This document shows positions 61,478-64,000 of a DNA stretch of 64,000 nucleotides, piece after piece. Each line of letters begins with the position of its first letter. The first letter of the stretch is position 1. The position numbers were made by a program, and so were the translations under genes. A model generated the notes under the pieces. That model was not told the origin of the DNA. It saw only the letters and a program-made list of their open reading frames with translations, and did no database searches. This DNA is from an uncultured Parvularculaceae bacterium (GTDB taxonomy: Bacteria > Pseudomonadota > Alphaproteobacteria > Caulobacterales > Parvularculaceae): assembly GCA_913055785.1 (NCBI GenBank), contig CAJXLJ010000004.1, positions 62,001-126,000 on the forward strand, given 5' to 3'.

Positions 61478-64000
61478 ATGGATATTTTTGGGACCTCCGG
61501 GCCGGATTCGCTGGTTGGAACGAGCGGCCCGGACTCTATCAACGGCGCGGGCGGCAGCGATACCATTGAAGGGCTTGGCGGGGACGATTCTCTGAACGGC
61601 GGCGGTCAGGCTGACTGGCTCTTCGGCGGCGGCGGCAGAGATACGTTGCGCGGCGGCAACGGAGACGGCGCCGACTTTCTCGATGGCGGCACGCACCGGG
61701 ACGTGCTTTTCGGCGGAGATGGCGATGACACGCTGATCGGCGGGCTCGGCCACGACACGCTGTGGGGCGGCGACGGCGCAGACAGCCTCGAAGGCGGCGG
61801 CGGCAATGACATTCTTTACGGCCAGGGTGGCGGCGATACGCTTGAAGGCGGCGACGGCGACGACACGCTTAATGTCGATGCTGAAACGGTACTGATCGAC
61901 GCCGGCGAAGGCGACGATACGCTGTATGTGCCGACGTTGGCCGCAGGGTCTACGCTTATCGCCACGCTGGGCGCCGGCGAAGACCATATCCGGTTTTACG
62001 AAAATTTCGCCGCGAACGGCGCCCTCATCATATTCACCGATTTTGAAACCGGCGCCGGCGGCGACACCATCGCTCTGTCGTCTGTGTTGTCCCGCCTTTC
62101 AGGCTGGGATGCATCATCCAACCCGTTTACGGCGGAACAGGGTTTTCTGCGCTTGCGGCAGGATGGAACCGACACCGTTCTCGACTGGGACCGGGACGGC
62201 GGCGGGGATGAGTTTCTCGAGAAGATCCGCTTCGAGAACACGACCGCGACGGACTTTTCGGCTGATAATTTCCTTTCCGCTTATCCGCCGGACGGGTCGC
62301 CGCCGCCGGGCGTAACGATTGAAGGGACACGAGACCCGGACTCGCTGACCGGCGGAATAGGCGCGGACACGATCACCGGCGGCGGCGATCGCGACACGCT
62401 TACAGGCGGCAAAGGCGATGACGTCATGAACGGCGGCGCGGCGCGCGACGTCCTTTTCGGTGAGAATGGCGACGACACGCTGATCGGCGGGACCAGTCAC
62501 GACACGCTGTGGGGCGGAAACGGCGCGGACAGCCTCGAAGGCGGCGGCGGCAATGACATTCTGCACGGCCAGGGCGGCGGCGATACGATCAACGGCGGCG
62601 ATGGCGACGATACGCTCCATGCCTATAACGATACCAGCCTGATCGACGCCGGTGAAGGAAACGATGACCTCTATCTGCCGACGATGATTTCTTCTGTGAC
62701 GGTGACGCTTGGCGACGGTGAAGATTACATACGCCTCGGGGACTTCATTCCCAACAGCGCCGTCATCACAATCACCGATTTTGAACCCGGCGCCGGCGGC
62801 GACACCATCGCTCTGTCGTCTGTATTGTCCCGCCTTTCAGGCTGGGACGAATCATCCAACCCGTTTGCGGTGGATTTTCTGCGCTTGCGGCAGGACGGAA
62901 CCGACACCGTTCTCGACTGGGACCGTGACGGCGGCGGCGATGAGTTTCTCGAGAAGATCCGCTTCGAGAACACGACCGCGACGGACTTCACGTTCGATAA
63001 CTTCACCCCGGGCTACCCGCCGGACGGGTCGCCGCCCCCAGGAGAAACCATTGAAGGAACGTCCGGACCTGACTCGCTGATCGGCGGACTAGGCGCAGAC
63101 ACGATCAACGGCCATGGCGATCGCGACACGCTTAAGGGCGGCGACAGCGGCGACATTCTTGATGGCGGCACGCTCCGGGACGTGCTTTTCGGCGGAGATG
63201 GCGATGACACGCTGATCGGCGGACTCGGCCACGACACGCTGTGGGGCGGAAACGGCGCGGACAGCCTCGAAGGCGGCGGCGGCAACGACATCCTGCACGG
63301 CCAGGGCGGCGGCGATGCGCTCAACGGCGGCGATGGCGACGATACGCTCCATGCCGACAACGACACCAGCCTGATCGACGCCGGTGAAGGAAACGATGAC
63401 CTCTATCTGCCGACGATGATTTCTTCTGTCATGGTGACGCTTGGCGACGGTGAAGATTATATACGCCTCGGGGACTTCATTCCCAACAGCGCCGTCATCA
63501 CAGTCACCGATTTCGATCCTGGCGCCAGCGGCGACACCATCGCTCTGTCGTCTGTGCTCTCCCGACTTTCAGGCTGGGACGGGACTTCCAATCCGTTTTC
63601 AGGAGTGCAGGGATTTCTGCAACTACGACAGGACGGTACCGACACCGTTCTCGACTGGGATCGTGACGGCGGCGGCGATGAGTTTCTCGAGAAGATCCGC
63701 TTCGAGAACACGACGGCGGCGGACTTCACACTCGATAACTTCACCCCGGGCTACCCGCCGGACGGATCGCCGCCCCCAGGAGAAACGATTGAAGGAACGT
63801 CCGGGCCTGACTCGCTGATCGGCGGAATAGGCGCGGACACGATCAACGGCAATGGCGATCGCGACACGCTGATCGGCGGCGACGGCGGCGACATTCTCGA
63901 TGGCGGCACGCTCCGGGACGTGCTTTTCGGCGGAGATGGCGATGACACGCTGATCGGCGGGCTCGGCCACGACACGCTGTGGGGCGGAAACGGCGCGGAC
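61478..64000 (+). CDS. Large RTX protein, 3' end outside the window
   Basis: An open frame of 841 codons from ATG 61478 (ribosome-binding site GGAGG) to the last base, with no stop. It starts MDIFGTSGPDSLVGTSGPDS and is built from tandem units of about 244-246 residues (the first is 278). Each has RTX nonapeptides (DVLFGGDGDDTLIGG, HDTLWGGNGADSLEGG). Then a ~120-residue beta region contains a GDTIALSSVLSRLSGWD segment followed by LRQDGTDTVLDWDRDGGGDEF. The latter resembles the VCA0849-type type I secretion target domain, normally found once at a C-terminus. Its RTX blocks differ from the shared module of the other seven loci. Confidence 0.88.
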   Translation, partial: MDIFGTSGPDSLVGTSGPDSINGAGGSDTIEGLGGDDSLNGGGQADWLFGGGGRDTLRGGNGDGADFLDGGTHRDVLFGGDGDDTLIGGLGHDTLWGGDGADSLEGGGGNDILYGQGGGDTLEGGDGDDTLNVDAETVLIDAGEGDDTLYVPTLAAGSTLIATLGAGEDHIRFYENFAANGALIIFTDFETGAGGDTIALSSVLSRLSGWDASSNPFTAEQGFLRLRQDGTDTVLDWDRDGGGDEFLEKIRFENTTATDFSADNFLSAYPPDGSPPPGVTIEGTRDPDSLTGGIGADTITGGGDRDTLTGGKGDDVMNGGAARDVLFGENGDDTLIGGTSHDTLWGGNGADSLEGGGGNDILHGQGGGDTINGGDGDDTLHAYNDTSLIDAGEGNDDLYLPTMISSVTVTLGDGEDYIRLGDFIPNSAVITITDFEPGAGGDTIALSSVLSRLSGWDESSNPFAVDFLRLRQDGTDTVLDWDRDGGGDEFLEKIRFENTTATDFTFDNFTPGYPPDGSPPPGETIEGTSGPDSLIGGLGADTINGHGDRDTLKGGDSGDILDGGTLRDVLFGGDGDDTLIGGLGHDTLWGGNGADSLEGGGGNDILHGQGGGDALNGGDGDDTLHADNDTSLIDAGEGNDDLYLPTMISSVMVTLGDGEDYIRLGDFIPNSAVITVTDFDPGASGDTIALSSVLSRLSGWDGTSNPFSGVQGFLQLRQDGTDTVLDWDRDGGGDEFLEKIRFENTTAADFTLDNFTPGYPPDGSPPPGETIEGTSGPDSLIGGIGADTINGNGDRDTLIGGDGGDILDGGTLRDVLFGGDGDDTLIGGLGHDTLWGGNGAD
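61478..64000. repeat. Tandem ~735-bp units in the partial RTX gene
   Basis: The anchor Ser-Leu codons after 'PD' recur at 61508, 62342, 63074 and 63812, giving spacings of 834, 732 and 738 bp, all multiples of three. Units 2 to 4 are very similar at DNA level, including the identical stretch around 'GWD' and the FLEKIRFENT segment, indicating recent duplication. Confidence 0.9.

Noticed and set aside
29229-64000. Recent horizontal transfer on a mobile element
   Set aside because: No integrase, tRNA border, insertion sequence or direct-repeat end is visible; codon use is GC-rich like the core genes, so transfer cannot be claimed from this window.

Overview
The window looks like chromosomal DNA of a GC-rich alphaproteobacterium. 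A marine or aquatic member of the Parvularculaceae/Hyphomonadaceae type would fit, but that placement is an inference from gene content and I could not run a search. The first 22 kb is ordinary core genome; the rest is surface polysaccharide and secreted-protein accessory DNA. I found no tRNA, rRNA, insertion sequence, integrase or CRISPR array.

1-17.2 kb is mostly housekeeping: sucC with an unidentified partial gene where sucD would be expected; a small M50-like membrane protein; a GNAT acetyltransferase; an OmpW-type porin with an FNR-type box; a divergent peptidoglycan-recycling pair (Mpl-like ligase and LD-carboxypeptidase); an MgtC/DUF4010 transporter-like protein; asd; rarD; a PaaI-type thioesterase; a dead-peroxiredoxin/prolyl-hydroxylase-like fusion; an epoxide-hydrolase-like protein; a beta-lactamase-fold esterase; rfbA; and nrdB with an NrdR-type box.

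17.4-29.2 kb is a surface glycan region. On the + strand are rfbC, a GT39 membrane glycosyltransferase, a GT2 enzyme, gmd and GDP-L-fucose synthase. Facing them is a tight five-gene minus-strand operon (GT2, CMP-sugar-type cytidylyltransferase, 2-hydroxyacid dehydrogenase, SDR, SMP-30 lactonase) that may make and activate an unusual sugar acid. A glycosyltransferase-FkbM methyltransferase fusion follows.

29.2-64 kb is an RTX secretion island. It has eight RTX-type loci, counting one decayed remnant and one gene cut by the window edge. Seven of them share a nearly constant C-terminal block ending in an acidic-hydrophobic motif of the DDFIFS type, and the remnant keeps the last part of that block. 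The N-terminal cargo differs: tandem PPC-like domains, a GH24-like muramidase encoded just after a lipoprotein, a 2879-residue protein with five LREA-type beta-helix modules, a second beta-helix protein, and several small proteins. A type I secretion ABC transporter and HlyD adaptor (53.3-56.4 kb), a GT4 glycosyltransferase, a divergent HlyC-like acyltransferase, a LuxR-type regulator, a sulfotransferase and a 2OG-Fe(II) oxygenase are interleaved. The simplest reading is one dedicated exporter serving a family of secreted adhesins or enzymes through an exchangeable C-terminal cassette, possibly with several modifying enzymes. No TolC-like outer-membrane protein is in the window.
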